This document shows positions 1 to 5,482 of a stretch of DNA of 8,210 nt, one piece after another. The DNA lies in assembly GCA_027311485.1 (NCBI GenBank), contig DAICYU010000152.1, forward strand, positions 1-8,210, in the 5' to 3' direction. Position 1 is the stretch's first letter. Every line of letters begins with the position of its first letter. The notes under the pieces were generated by a model. The model made no database searches. It had not been told where the DNA came from and was given only the letters and a program-made list of their open reading frames with translations. The position numbers and the translations under genes were made by a program. The stretch comes from Acetobacteraceae bacterium (GTDB taxonomy: Bacteria > Pseudomonadota > Alphaproteobacteria > Acetobacterales > Acetobacteraceae).

Positions 1-738
1 AAAACTGTCCCCTATGTCATGGACGGCACCAAGCTGTACCACTTCACGCTGCGGTTCGGCGAAGCCCGCGACACCGACGACGCCGATGGCGCGGTGACCG
101 AAACAAGCGCCGTTCGGCCGGCGGACACGCAGATCCAGGCCGCATTGCCCGCCTTTCGTGGCGCCATCATGCAGGTGCCGCCGGTGTTTTCCGCCATCAA
201 GGTGGCCGGTGAACGGGCCTACGACATGGCCCGCGAAGGCCGCGCCCCGGTACTGGAACCGCGCCCCGCCCGCGTCGACCGGTTTGAGCTGATTGCCCGT
301 CCCGATGCCGACACCGCGGTGTTCGAAGTGGCCTCGGGCAAGGGCGTCTACATGCGCAGCCTGGCGCGCGACTTGGCACAGGCCTGCGGCAGCGTCGGGC
401 ATATCGCCGCCCTGCGCCGCCTGCGCGTCGGCCCCTTCCATGAACAGCACGCCGTCACCCTGGACAAGCTGCGCGACGCGGACGATACCGCGCCCGCATC
501 CACTCGGCTGCTGCTGCCTGTCGCCACCGCCCTGGCCGACATCCCCGCCCTGGCCTTGACGGAGCAGGAGGCCGCCGACCTGCGCCAGGGCCAGCCGCTC
601 AGCCTAATCGACCTGATGGGACGCATCCCGCCCGCGGCGGACCCGGCCGGTGGCCTTGCCCGCGCCATGCTGGGCAGCCGGGTCGTGTCATTGTGCCGGA
701 TGGAGGATGGCATGCTGAAGCCGGAGCGGACGCTGTAG
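1..738 (+). CDS. truB: tRNA pseudouridine(55) synthase TruB, 5'-truncated by window edge
   Basis: TruB isomerises uridine 55 in the T-loop of tRNAs to pseudouridine. The reading frame is open from base 1 and ends at TAG 736-738, giving 245 residues. By comparison with E. coli TruB the fragment begins near residue 64, so the start codon and the catalytic Asp (GxLDPLATG motif, E. coli Asp48) lie upstream of the window. Visible family features are: the Tyr of KLYHF (fragment residue 13, matching the base-stacking Tyr76 of E. coli); the GEARDTDDADG turn; PPVFSAIKVAGERAYDMAREG-like substrate-site sequence; the GKGVYMRSLARDL block with Tyr117 and Arg119 (E. coli Tyr179/Arg181); and the LRRLRVGPF strand. 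The last 75 or so residues, ending in DGMLKPERTL, resemble the TruB C-terminal RNA-binding domain. It lies 166 bp before rpsO in the usual truB-rpsO-pnp order. No frameshift or missing residue is visible in the part seen. Confidence 0.97.
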   Translation, partial: KTVPYVMDGTKLYHFTLRFGEARDTDDADGAVTETSAVRPADTQIQAALPAFRGAIMQVPPVFSAIKVAGERAYDMAREGRAPVLEPRPARVDRFELIARPDADTAVFEVASGKGVYMRSLARDLAQACGSVGHIAALRRLRVGPFHEQHAVTLDKLRDADDTAPASTRLLLPVATALADIPALALTEQEAADLRQGQPLSLIDLMGRIPPAADPAGGLARAMLGSRVVSLCRMEDGMLKPERTL

Positions 739-745
739 CGGCGGC

Positions 746-781
746 CCCTGGTTTTCGCTTGCCCCATGGTTTTCGCTTGCC
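746..781. repeat. 18-bp tandem direct duplication between truB and rpsO
   Basis: Two adjacent 18-bp units, 746-763 (CCCTGGTTTTCGCTTGCC) and 764-781 (CCATGGTTTTCGCTTGCC), differ at one base. The duplication begins 8 bp after the truB stop codon. The units are T-rich compared with the surrounding DNA. It may be a simple replication-slippage duplication. No function can be assigned, although a bipartite protein or RNA-binding site is possible. Confidence 0.9.
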
Positions 782-818
782 AAAGCGGCCCAACAAGCGG
801 ATACCGCCGCGTCCTTGC

Positions 819-845
819 GGCCCAGCCGCCTTGGGCCTGACCCAG
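819..845 (+). promoter_or_regulatory. Candidate structured rpsO leader with two alternative hairpins
   Basis: GGCCCA at 819-824 can pair with TGGGCC at 832-837 around a 7-nt loop. Alternatively TGGG at 832-835 pairs with CCCA at 841-844 around CCTGA. Both use 832-835, so they are mutually exclusive. The site lies 60-86 bases upstream of the rpsO start. Ribosomal protein S15 is known to repress its own mRNA through structured leaders in several bacterial groups, including alphaproteobacteria, so this position is plausible for such an element. The pairings are short, and GC-rich DNA yields such pairings by chance. The regulatory role is inference. Confidence 0.3.
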
Positions 846-904
846 CTGGACGACATCCCGGCCGGGCCATGTGTCAAACCACCCTGTCGAATGGAGAAAA
901 CACG

Positions 905-1174
905 ATGTCGATCACGGCCGAACGCCGCACGGCGCTCATTGGCGAATACGCGACCGGCGCCGCCGATACCGGCAGCCCCGAAGTCCAGGTCGCTCTACTC
1001 AGCGAACGGATCGGCAACCTGACCGAGCATCTGAAGACGCACGCGAAGGACTTCCACTCCCGCCGCGGCCTGCTGATGCTGGTCGGCCGCCGCCGCCGCC
1101 TGCTCGATTACCTCAAGGCCAAGGACCACAAGCGCTATGAGGTGCTGATCGGCCGCCTGAGCCTGCGCCGTTAG
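905..1174 (+). CDS. rpsO: 30S ribosomal protein S15
   Basis: S15 is a primary binding protein of the 16S rRNA central domain. It nucleates platform assembly of the small subunit and contributes to a bridge with the large subunit. The product is 89 residues, the normal family length. It carries the family's hallmarks: the N-terminal GEYATGAADTGSPEVQVALL stretch, the LTEHLKTHAKDFHSRRGLL segment with the rRNA-contacting His/Asp/Ser/Arg residues, and the basic GRRRRLLDYLK helix. The ATG at 905 is preceded by GGAG at 893-896 with 8-nt spacing. A longer in-frame extension back to 815 is open but has no family similarity and would bury the Shine-Dalgarno sequence, so it is rejected. The gene follows truB and precedes pnp; a strong hairpin begins 11 bp after its stop. 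Autoregulation by S15 binding its leader is known in the family but not shown here. Confidence 0.98.
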   Translation: MSITAERRTALIGEYATGAADTGSPEVQVALLSERIGNLTEHLKTHAKDFHSRRGLLMLVGRRRRLLDYLKAKDHKRYEVLIGRLSLRR

Positions 1175-1184
1175 CCCAACCTCT

Positions 1185-1226
1185 GCCACCACCGGCCGGG
1201 GTCCCTGCCCCGGCTGTCGTGGTGGC
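1185..1226 (+). terminator. Strong hairpin after rpsO: attenuating terminator or RNase processing site
   Basis: An outer 8-bp stem (GCCACCAC 1185-1192 with GTGGTGGC 1219-1226) continues, after a 2-nt bulge at 1217-1218, into an inner stem of 9 pairs, one of them G-U (1193-1201 with 1208-1216). The loop is 6 nt (TCCCTG, 1202-1207). The 17-pair stem starts 11 bp after the rpsO stop. No T-tract follows, so it is not a canonical intrinsic terminator. In E. coli the rpsO-pnp intergenic region holds both a leaky terminator and an RNase III site that underlies PNPase autoregulation. This hairpin could do either job, or could protect the rpsO 3' end from exonucleases. Confidence 0.65.
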
Positions 1227-1339
1227 CCCCAGCGCCTGCGCGGCGGCTACACCGCCGCCGCTGCCCTCACCGCTACCGATACTATCCCGGGGGCAGGCAG
1301 CGGACAGCCTCACAGATTAAGACTAGCCACAACCCCGCG

Positions 1340-1354
1340 CGCACATTATGTGCG
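1340..1354. promoter_or_regulatory. 15-bp perfect palindrome, candidate operator or tight hairpin
   Basis: CGCACAT (1340-1346) and ATGTGCG (1348-1354) are exact inverted arms around a single T at 1347. As RNA it would form a 6-bp stem with a UUA loop. As DNA, two 7-bp half-sites separated by one base resemble a dimeric regulator site. The half-sequence TTATGT recurs at 1355-1360. No regulator can be named. It lies about 255 bp upstream of the pnp start. Confidence 0.4.
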
Positions 1355-1368
1355 TTATGTCACCTGAA

Positions 1369-1388
1369 CCGGGACAGGTTGTTCCCGG
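1369..1388 (+). promoter_or_regulatory. Hairpin in the pnp leader with an overlapping alternative stem
   Basis: CCGGGA (1369-1374) pairs with TCCCGG (1383-1388) around an 8-nt loop. A competing 5-bp pairing, ACCTG (1362-1366) with CAGGT (1375-1379), would place the first arm in its loop. Together with neighbouring stems this suggests a folded leader. PNPase is known in E. coli to control its own synthesis through a processed 5' leader. The link here is by position only. Confidence 0.35.
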
Positions 1389-1403
1389 CAACACTGCGTC
1401 ATG

Positions 1404-1423
1404 CGGTGGACAGAAGTCCGTCG
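1404..1423 (+). promoter_or_regulatory. Small hairpin with AGAA tetraloop in the pnp leader
   Basis: Positions 1404-1411 pair with 1416-1423 as an 8-bp stem, six Watson-Crick and two adjacent G-U pairs, around the loop AGAA (1412-1415). G-U pairs are possible only in RNA, so if the stem is real it acts in the transcript. It is one of a series of stems between rpsO and pnp. Confidence 0.35.
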
Positions 1424-1580
1424 ATCCAGTCCCCCCGAACACGCGGGCATAGCGACGGCGTTTCCGGCCACATGGCCGCGGCTGCGACCCTCTCAAATGG
1501 CAAGCAGCACGCGCTCCATGTTACCCGAGACGCCGCCACCCCGCCCACCGGGTTACTGGCAACGTGCCTGTCCGTCCGCC

Positions 1581-1600
1581 GATGCCGCGCATCCAAAGGA
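1581..1600 (+). promoter_or_regulatory. pnp ribosome binding site, with a small hairpin abutting it
   Basis: AAGGA at 1596-1600 is the only good Shine-Dalgarno sequence near the pnp 5' end. It lies 8 nt before TTG 1609-1611, which decides that start. Directly upstream, GATGC (1581-1585) and GCATC (1589-1593) can form a 5-bp stem with a 3-nt loop ending three bases before the AAGGA. This might tune ribosome access, but that is inference. Confidence 0.7.
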
Positions 1601-1608
1601 CGAACGAC

Positions 1609-3795
1609 TTGTTCAACTACTTCCGCAAGGAACTCGACTGGGGCGGCCGCAAGCTCGTCCTCGAAACCGGCAAGATTGCCCGCCAGGCCGATGGCGCCGT
1701 CCTGGTCTCCTACGGGGAGACCATCGTGCTCTGCACCGCCGTCGGCGCGAAATCGGCCAAGCCAGGCCAGGATTTCTTCCCGCTGACGGTTAACTACCAG
1801 GAAAAGGCCTTCGCCGCCGGCAAGATCCCCGGCGGCTTCTTCAAGCGCGAAGGCCGCCCCAGTGAGATCGAAACGCTCAAGAGCCGGCTGATCGACCGTC
1901 CGATCCGCCCGCTGTTCCCTGAAGGCTTCCGCAACGAAGTCCAGGTCATCGCCACCGTCCTGAGCTATGACAACGAAAACGATCCCGACATCGTCTCGAT
2001 GATCGGCTGTTCGGCAGCGCTGACACTCTCCGGCATCCCGTTCTTCGGCCCGGTCGCCGGCGCCCGCGTCGGCTACATCGACGGCCAGTACATGCTGAAC
2101 CCGACCGACCCGCAGAAGGCGACCAGCCAGCTCGATCTCGTCGTCGCCGGCACGTCGGAAGGCGTGCTGATGGTGGAATCGGAAGCGCAGGAGCTGCCGG
2201 AAGACATCATGCTGGGCGCCGTGACCTTCGGCCACCAGAGCTTCCAGCCGGTGATCCAGGCCATCATCGAACTGGCCGAACACGCCGCCAAGGATCCCTG
2301 GGCACTCCCCGAGAAGACCGAGGAGGAAAAGGCCCTCGCCGCCCGTGTCGATGCCCTTGGCCGCGCCAGCATCGCCGAAGCCTATCAGGAAAAGCAGAAG
2401 CAGGTCCGCTACGAGAAAGTCGCCGCCGCCAAGAAGGCGGTGATCGAGGCTCTGGCCGCCGAGGGGCTGGAAACCGCGAAGGCCGGCACCCTGCTGCATG
2501 ACCTGGAAGCCGATGTCGTCCGCAATGCCATCCTGGACACCGGGCTGCGCATCGATGGCCGCGATACCAGGACCGTCCGCCCCATCGTCGCCGAAGTCGG
2601 CATCCTGCCGCGCGCCCACGGTTCCGCCCTGTTCACCCGCGGCGAAACCCAGGCCTTCTGCGTCGCTACCCTGGGCACCGGCCAGGATGAGCAGGTGATC
2701 GACGCGCTGGAAGGCGAATTCCGCGAAAACTTCATGCTGCACTACAACTTCCCGCCCTACTCGGTCGGTGAAGCCGGCCGCATGGGCTCCCCGGGCCGCC
2801 GCGAAATCGGTCACGGCAAGCTGGCTTGGCGCGCGATTCATCCGCTGCTGCCGGAAAAGGACAAGTTCCCCTACACGATGCGCGTCGTGTCGGAGATCAC
2901 CGAGTCCAACGGCTCCTCCTCGATGGCGACCGTTTGCGGCTCCTCGCTGGCGCTGATGGACGCCGGCGTGCCGCTGAAGCGCCCCGTGGCCGGCATCGCC
3001 ATGGGCCTGATCAAGGAAGACAAGGGCTTTGCGGTCCTGTCGGACATCCTGGGCGATGAAGACCACCTGGGCGACATGGACTTCAAGGTGGCCGGCACGG
3101 AACAGGGCGTCACCAGCCTGCAAATGGACATCAAGATCACGTCCATCACGCCGGACATCATGAAGATCGCGCTGGAGCAGGCGCGCGATGGCCGCTTGCA
3201 CATCCTGGGCGAAATGGCCAAGGCGCTGACCGGCGCCCGCGGCGATGTCGCCACCACGGCGCCGCGTATCACCGTGATCAACGTGCCGAAGGAAAAGATC
3301 CGCGAAATCATCGGCACCGGCGGCAAGGTAATCCGGGAGATCGTCGAGGCCACCAAGTGCAAGATCGACATCGAGGATGACGGCACCATTAAGATCGCGG
3401 CCGTTGACGCCCTGCAGTCACAGCAGGCGATCGACTGGATCCGCGGCATCGTGGCGGAGCCGGAAATCGGCGTGATCTATACCGGCAAGGTGGTGAAGAC
3501 CGCCGATTTCGGCGCCTTCGTCAACTTCCTCGGCTCCCGCGACGGCCTGGTGCACATCAGTGAGCTGCAGCAGGGCCGCGTTGGCCGGACCACCGATGTC
3601 GTCAAGGTCGGTGACGCGGTGAAGGTCAAGGTCATTGGCTTCGACGAACGCGGCAAGGTTAAGCTGTCGATGCGGGTTGTCGATCAGTCCACCGGCGCCG
3701 ATATCACCGAACAGGTCGGCGCCAAGCCGGGCCGCGGTGAACGGCGTGAGCGGCAGGATCAGTTCGACGCTGAACAGCCGACCTTCGGCGAATAA
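1609..3795 (+). CDS. pnp: Polyribonucleotide nucleotidyltransferase (polynucleotide phosphorylase)
   Basis: PNPase is a trimeric cytoplasmic enzyme that degrades RNA 3' to 5' using phosphate, releasing nucleoside diphosphates. In many bacteria it associates with the RNase E degradosome. The start chosen is TTG at 1609 (LFNYFRKELDWGGRKL), which matches where alphaproteobacterial PNPases begin and sits 8 nt after AAGGA. This gives 728 residues. A GTG at 1564 and an ATG at 1582 are in frame but lack a Shine-Dalgarno sequence and would add non-family residues. Domains in order: first RNase PH-like core (about 10-145), helical linker, second RNase PH-like core (about 315-540), KH domain (about 550-615, GTGG loop at 569-572) and S1 domain (about 622-692). 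The catalytic DEDHLGDMDFK block holds Asp485, Asp491 and Lys493, equivalent to E. coli Asp486, Asp492 and Lys494. The tail is charged and Arg/Glu-rich. The gene is intact. Leader-based autoregulation is likely by analogy with E. coli. Confidence 0.98.
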   Translation: MFNYFRKELDWGGRKLVLETGKIARQADGAVLVSYGETIVLCTAVGAKSAKPGQDFFPLTVNYQEKAFAAGKIPGGFFKREGRPSEIETLKSRLIDRPIRPLFPEGFRNEVQVIATVLSYDNENDPDIVSMIGCSAALTLSGIPFFGPVAGARVGYIDGQYMLNPTDPQKATSQLDLVVAGTSEGVLMVESEAQELPEDIMLGAVTFGHQSFQPVIQAIIELAEHAAKDPWALPEKTEEEKALAARVDALGRASIAEAYQEKQKQVRYEKVAAAKKAVIEALAAEGLETAKAGTLLHDLEADVVRNAILDTGLRIDGRDTRTVRPIVAEVGILPRAHGSALFTRGETQAFCVATLGTGQDEQVIDALEGEFRENFMLHYNFPPYSVGEAGRMGSPGRREIGHGKLAWRAIHPLLPEKDKFPYTMRVVSEITESNGSSSMATVCGSSLALMDAGVPLKRPVAGIAMGLIKEDKGFAVLSDILGDEDHLGDMDFKVAGTEQGVTSLQMDIKITSITPDIMKIALEQARDGRLHILGEMAKALTGARGDVATTAPRITVINVPKEKIREIIGTGGKVIREIVEATKCKIDIEDDGTIKIAAVDALQSQQAIDWIRGIVAEPEIGVIYTGKVVKTADFGAFVNFLGSRDGLVHISELQQGRVGRTTDVVKVGDAVKVKVIGFDERGKVKLSMRVVDQSTGADITEQVGAKPGRGERRERQDQFDAEQPTFGE

Positions 3796-3808
3796 CACTG
3801 CAGGTGGG

Positions 3809-3824
3809 TCCGTCACCGGACGGA
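3809..3824 (+). other. Short hairpin just after pnp
   Basis: TCCGTC (3809-3814) pairs with GACGGA (3819-3824) around an ACCG tetraloop, starting 14 bp after the pnp stop. AAACACTTG follows, with no run of T. It may help define or stabilise the pnp mRNA 3' end. As an intrinsic terminator it is weak. Confidence 0.4.
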
Positions 3825-3840
3825 AACACTTGCATCCAGC

Positions 3841-3878
3841 GGCGGGCGGCTTATCGATCAATCGGTTTGCCACCCGCC
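3841..3878 (+). terminator. GC-rich stem-loop downstream of pnp, possible terminator
   Basis: GGCGGGCGGC (3841-3850) pairs with GCCACCCGCC (3869-3878): nine of ten pairs with one C-A mismatch, around an 18-nt loop. The loop contains a small CGAT/ATCG inverted repeat (3855-3858 with 3861-3864). The downstream sequence is CTTGGCAGG, not a T-tract, so termination would need Rho or be inefficient. This is the strongest stem in the 162-bp gap between pnp and the flavoprotein gene. Confidence 0.45.
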
Positions 3879-3924
3879 CTTGGCAGGCACAACAACATGG
3901 CCTAACCGGCCGGCATCAAACCTT

Positions 3925-3957
3925 TAGGGGATTGGCCTTTACTAGGGGCATTCGGCC
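3925..3957 (+). repeat. Imperfect direct repeat carrying two Shine-Dalgarno-like AGGGG motifs
   Basis: TAGGGG-ATTGGCC (3925-3937) recurs as TAGGGG-CATTCGGCC (3943-3957), with the AGGGG cores 18 bp apart. The second AGGGG (3944-3948) is 9 nt before ATG 3958 and is the evident ribosome binding site of the next gene. The first has no good start codon serving a supportable reading frame. It could be a duplication relic or a standby ribosome site. Confidence 0.6.
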
Positions 3958-5370
3958 ATGCGAGCGATTAACGCGATACGAATGGGCGGTGTTGACGTTC
4001 TGCCGCTGATTGAAGGCGGCAAGGGCGTATCTGTCTCCAACGGCATCTCCGCCGGCAACTGGGCGCTGGCCGGCGGCGTCGGCACGTTCAGTGCCGTCAA
4101 CGCCGACAGTTTCGACCTCGACGGCAGGCCGATCCCGCAGGTCTATCGCGGCCGCACCCGCCGCGAACGGCACGAGGAACTCGTCACCTACGCCGTTCAG
4201 GGTGCCCTAACGCAGGCTCGGCGGGCCTGGGACCTTGCCGGCGGCAAGGGCCGCATTCATGCCAACATCCTGTGGGAAATGGGGGCCGCCGAACGCATCA
4301 TCACGGAGGTGCTCGAACAGGCTAAGGGCCTGGTCCACGGCATCACCTGCGGTGCCGGCATGCCCTACCGCCTGTCTGACATCGCGGCGCGGTTCAACGT
4401 CCATTACTACCCGATCATCTCCTCGGCCCGCGCCTTCAGCGCGCTGTGGAAGCGGGCCTATCACAAGACCGCCGATCTGCTGGGCGGCGTGGTTTACGAA
4501 GATCCCTGGCTGGCTGGCGGCCATAACGGCCTGTCCAACAGCGAAGATCCGACGCGGCCGGAAGACCCCTATCCACGCGTCGTCGCGCTGCGCAAGACCA
4601 TGCGTGAATTCGGCCTGCATGAGACGCCGATCATCATGGCCGGCGGCGTCTGGTGGCTGGAGGAATGGGAACACTGGATCGACAACAAGGAGCTCGGCCC
4701 GGTTGCCTTCCAGTTCGGCACACGCCCGCTGCTGACGCAGGAAAGCCCCATCGGCAATGCCTGGAAGCAACGGCTGCTGACGCTGAAGGAAGGCGACGTC
4801 TTCCTGAACCGCTTCAGCCCGACCGGCTTCTACTCCAGCGCGGTCAACAACGGCTTCATCCAGGAACTGCGGGAACGCAGTGAACGCCAGGTCGCCTTCA
4901 CCACCGAGCAGATTGGTGAGCATCTGGCGGAATACGGCGTCGGCCCGCGCAAGCGGATCGTCTATCTGACCCCCGCCGACCGCGCCCGCGCCCTTGCCTG
5001 GGAACAGCAGGGCTTCACCGAGGCGCTGCGCACCCCCGACTCCACCCTGATCTTCGTCACGCCGGACAAGGCGCGTGAGATCCTGGAGGATCAGCAGGCC
5101 TGCATGGGCTGCCTCAGTTCCTGCCGCTTCTCCAACTGGGCGCAGCACGAGCCGGATTTCTCCAACGGCAAGAAGGCCGATCCACGCAGCTTCTGCATCC
5201 AGAAAACGCTGCAGAGCATCGCGCACGAAAGCGATACGCCGGACGCGGTGGAACGCAACCTGATGTTCGGCGGTCACAACGCCTTCCGCTTCGGCAAGGA
5301 CCCATTCTACTCGAACGGCTTCATCCCAACGGTGAAGCAGCTGGTGGAACGGTTGCTGACCGGACGATAA
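3958..5370 (+). CDS. Nitronate monooxygenase-family (2-nitropropane dioxygenase-like) flavoprotein with Cys-rich C-terminal extension
   Basis: This family consists of FMN-dependent TIM-barrel oxidoreductases, some of which oxidise alkyl nitronates; many members have unknown substrates. Of the 470 residues, about 1-300 carry the barrel motifs: LIEGGKGVSVSNG (17-29), AGGVGTFSA (38-46), TCGAGMP (130-136), AGGHNG with His189 at the position of the family's catalytic His, MAGGV (227-231) and QFGTR (252-256, phosphate/FMN loop). The remaining 170 residues are longer than in typical 310-380-residue bacterial members. They hold Cys382, Cys385 and Cys389 in a CX2CX3C pattern and Cys413 23 residues later. 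That resembles the [4Fe-4S] site of 2,4-dienoyl-CoA reductase and trimethylamine dehydrogenase flavoproteins (CX2CX3CX11-12C), with a wider last gap. Cluster binding is inferred, not shown. Start ATG 3958 has AGGGG 9 nt upstream. No signal peptide is evident, so it is probably cytoplasmic. True nitronate activity is uncertain, so no gene symbol is given. Confidence 0.85.
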   Translation: MRAINAIRMGGVDVLPLIEGGKGVSVSNGISAGNWALAGGVGTFSAVNADSFDLDGRPIPQVYRGRTRRERHEELVTYAVQGALTQARRAWDLAGGKGRIHANILWEMGAAERIITEVLEQAKGLVHGITCGAGMPYRLSDIAARFNVHYYPIISSARAFSALWKRAYHKTADLLGGVVYEDPWLAGGHNGLSNSEDPTRPEDPYPRVVALRKTMREFGLHETPIIMAGGVWWLEEWEHWIDNKELGPVAFQFGTRPLLTQESPIGNAWKQRLLTLKEGDVFLNRFSPTGFYSSAVNNGFIQELRERSERQVAFTTEQIGEHLAEYGVGPRKRIVYLTPADRARALAWEQQGFTEALRTPDSTLIFVTPDKAREILEDQQACMGCLSSCRFSNWAQHEPDFSNGKKADPRSFCIQKTLQSIAHESDTPDAVERNLMFGGHNAFRFGKDPFYSNGFIPTVKQLVERLLTGR

Positions 5371-5380
5371 CACGCGGACG

Positions 5381-5426
5381 TAGCCTAGGCGGGTTGCCCC
5401 CCTGCGATGCGGCGCAGGGTGGGCTA
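5381..5426 (+). terminator. Stem-loop between the flavoprotein gene and hrpB
   Basis: CCCTGCG (5400-5406) pairs with CGCAGGG (5413-5419) around a 6-nt loop. TAGCC (5381-5385) can also pair with GGCTA (5422-5426), closing the structure across a large asymmetric internal loop. The inner stem begins 30 bp after the upstream stop codon. No T-tract follows, so it may be a Rho-assisted or 3'-stabilising hairpin rather than a classic terminator. The 5' arm region also contains the 8-bp palindrome GCCTAGGC (5383-5390). Confidence 0.45.
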
Positions 5427-5482
5427 TCGCGTCATCCGCCCCGCCGCGTGGTAACATGCGTCGCTGAACCCTACACCGCAGC

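Larger units (their letters stand above)
1227..1608 (+). other. Long non-coding pnp leader / rpsO-pnp intergenic region
   Basis: The whole rpsO-pnp gap is 434 bp (1175-1608). I see no supportable gene in it. The open frames that cross it either run out of frame into pnp or extend pnp at its 5' end without family similarity. It holds several inverted repeats listed separately (1340-1354, 1369-1388, 1404-1423, 1581-1593). It also has a 7-bp GC stem at 1240-1246/1252-1258 with loop CTACA, and a longer-range 8-bp pairing of 1258-1265 with 1296-1303. I found no convincing sigma-70 promoter, though a pnp promoter could lie here. Confidence 0.6.

Noticed and set aside
815..904. N-terminal extension of rpsO by 30 codons
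   Set aside because: S15 is 89 residues in the family and the Shine-Dalgarno sequence at 893-896 serves the ATG at 905. The extension has no S15 similarity.
1564..1608. Extension of pnp to GTG 1564 or ATG 1582
   Set aside because: Neither has a ribosome binding site at proper spacing, and the added residues do not resemble PNPase N-termini.
1399..3201. 600-codon open frame on the minus strand opposite pnp
   Set aside because: It mirrors the pnp codons (GC-rich third positions remove stops on the other strand). The product is Gly/Ala/Asp/His-rich with no recognisable family, and pnp itself is unambiguous.
3635..4009. Plus-strand open frame bridging the pnp 3' end and the flavoprotein 5' end
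   Set aside because: It overlaps two real genes out of frame, shows no family features, and most of its length is pnp read in another frame.
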